From an uncultured Pelagibacteraceae bacterium (GTDB taxonomy: Bacteria > Pseudomonadota > Alphaproteobacteria > Pelagibacterales > Pelagibacteraceae), in assembly GCA_902597695.1 (NCBI GenBank), contig CACJYH010000002.1, positions 1-59,305 of the forward strand: a stretch of DNA of 59,305 nt. Direction: 5' to 3'. Shown here piece after piece: positions 59,076-59,305 of this stretch (positions are counted from its first letter, which is position 1; every line of letters starts with the position of its first letter). A program made the translations under genes and the position numbers. Below the pieces are notes generated by a model. That model was not told the DNA's origin. It ran no database searches and saw nothing but the letters and a program-made list of their open reading frames with translations.

Positions 59076-59305
59076 ATGAGAATTAATTTAACGAAGAAAG
59101 ACCTTGTTAATTCAATTTATATGCAGGTTGGATTTTCAAAACAAATTGCAGAAAATATAATTGAAGAATTTTTTTCTATAATTTCCTTAAACCTCATTAA
59201 TAAGAAAGATGTAAAAATTTCGAAATTTGGAACTTTTTCAATTAGATCTAAAAATTCAAGAACAGGCAGAAATCCTAAAACAAATGAAAAAAAAGAAATT
59301 TCAAA
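59076..59305 (+). CDS. ihfA: Integration host factor alpha subunit (3' end cut by window)
   Basis: The first 76 codons are visible, beginning MRINLTKKDLVNSIYMQVG. HU/IHF fold with KISKFGTFSIRSKNSRTGRNPKT, the DNA-binding arm motif of the family. The position after plsX (normally plsX-fabH-ihfA) favours IHF alpha over HU. The remaining 25 or so residues lie beyond the window. Confidence 0.88.
   Translation, partial: MRINLTKKDLVNSIYMQVGFSKQIAENIIEEFFSIISLNLINKKDVKISKFGTFSIRSKNSRTGRNPKTNEKKEIS

Noticed and set aside
1..59305. CRISPR arrays, insertion sequences, prophage, toxin-antitoxin or defence genes
   Set aside because: No regularly spaced repeats, transposase or integrase motifs or terminal repeats were seen; all regions are accounted for by core genes.

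Overview
The window looks like a piece of core chromosome from a streamlined marine alphaproteobacterium of the SAR11 / Candidatus Pelagibacter type. The grounds are the strongly AT-rich sequence, Lys/Asn/Ile-rich proteins, very tight packing (many TAATG and ATGA stop/start overlaps, largest gap about 91 bases), alphaproteobacterial gene orders (secY-adk-rpsM, ribD-ribE-ribBA-ribH-nusB-thiL-hppA, dapA-smpB, acpS-lepB-rnc-recO), a complete soxBDAG sarcosine oxidase operon and a K+-independent type H+-pyrophosphatase. The assignment is inferred from content; no database was searched.

Layout. 1-10993 (+): S10/spc/alpha ribosomal superoperon from rplB (5' end cut off) through secY, adk, rpoA and rplQ, followed by an RluC-like pseudouridine synthase. 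11899-16921: lipB (-), mgtE (+), panC (-), galU-ugd (+). 16926-23313 (-): ruvX, pyrB, a dihydroorotase-like gene lacking the metal-binding HxH, plsY, topA, ridA. 23364-29964 (+): gatCAB, an O-methyltransferase, trhO, a MATE transporter and a secreted nuclease. 29961-36631 (-): soxBDAG followed by an amino-acid type ABC binding protein and permease. 36696-36787 (+): tRNA-Ser(GCU). 36791-39001 (-): soluble lytic transglycosylase. 39045-46368 (+): dapA, smpB, folK, rsh, pyrE, pdxJ, acpS, lepB, rnc, recO. 46369-47358 (-): hemB. 47450-56936 (+): a 2-oxoglutarate oxygenase-like gene, rpiB, glyA, nrdR, the riboflavin genes, nusB, thiL, hppA. 56923-57408 (-): bamE. 57407-59305 (+): a cytochrome bc1 assembly chaperone-like gene, rpmF, plsX and the start of ihfA (cut off).

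How the genes work together. The window covers translation (ribosomal proteins, gatCAB, smpB), transcription (rpoA, nusB), pyrimidine, riboflavin, B6, pantothenate, thiamine, folate, lipoate and haem synthesis, envelope construction (secY, lepB, bamE, plsX/plsY, slt), and one-carbon/glycine metabolism. Sarcosine oxidation by SoxBDAG gives glycine and a one-carbon unit, which meets GlyA.

I found no mobile element, CRISPR array, phage remnant or defence island, and no gene-free stretch above 300 bases. The most interesting points are small departures from the expected core: an apparently non-catalytic PyrC-like protein, a RibBA whose GTP cyclohydrolase half lacks its zinc ligands, an NrdR with CxC instead of CxxC knuckles, a permease with a lipobox, a pair of divergent genes sharing one CATG start, and several genes missing from their usual places (rpmD, dprA, era, yceD, fabH).
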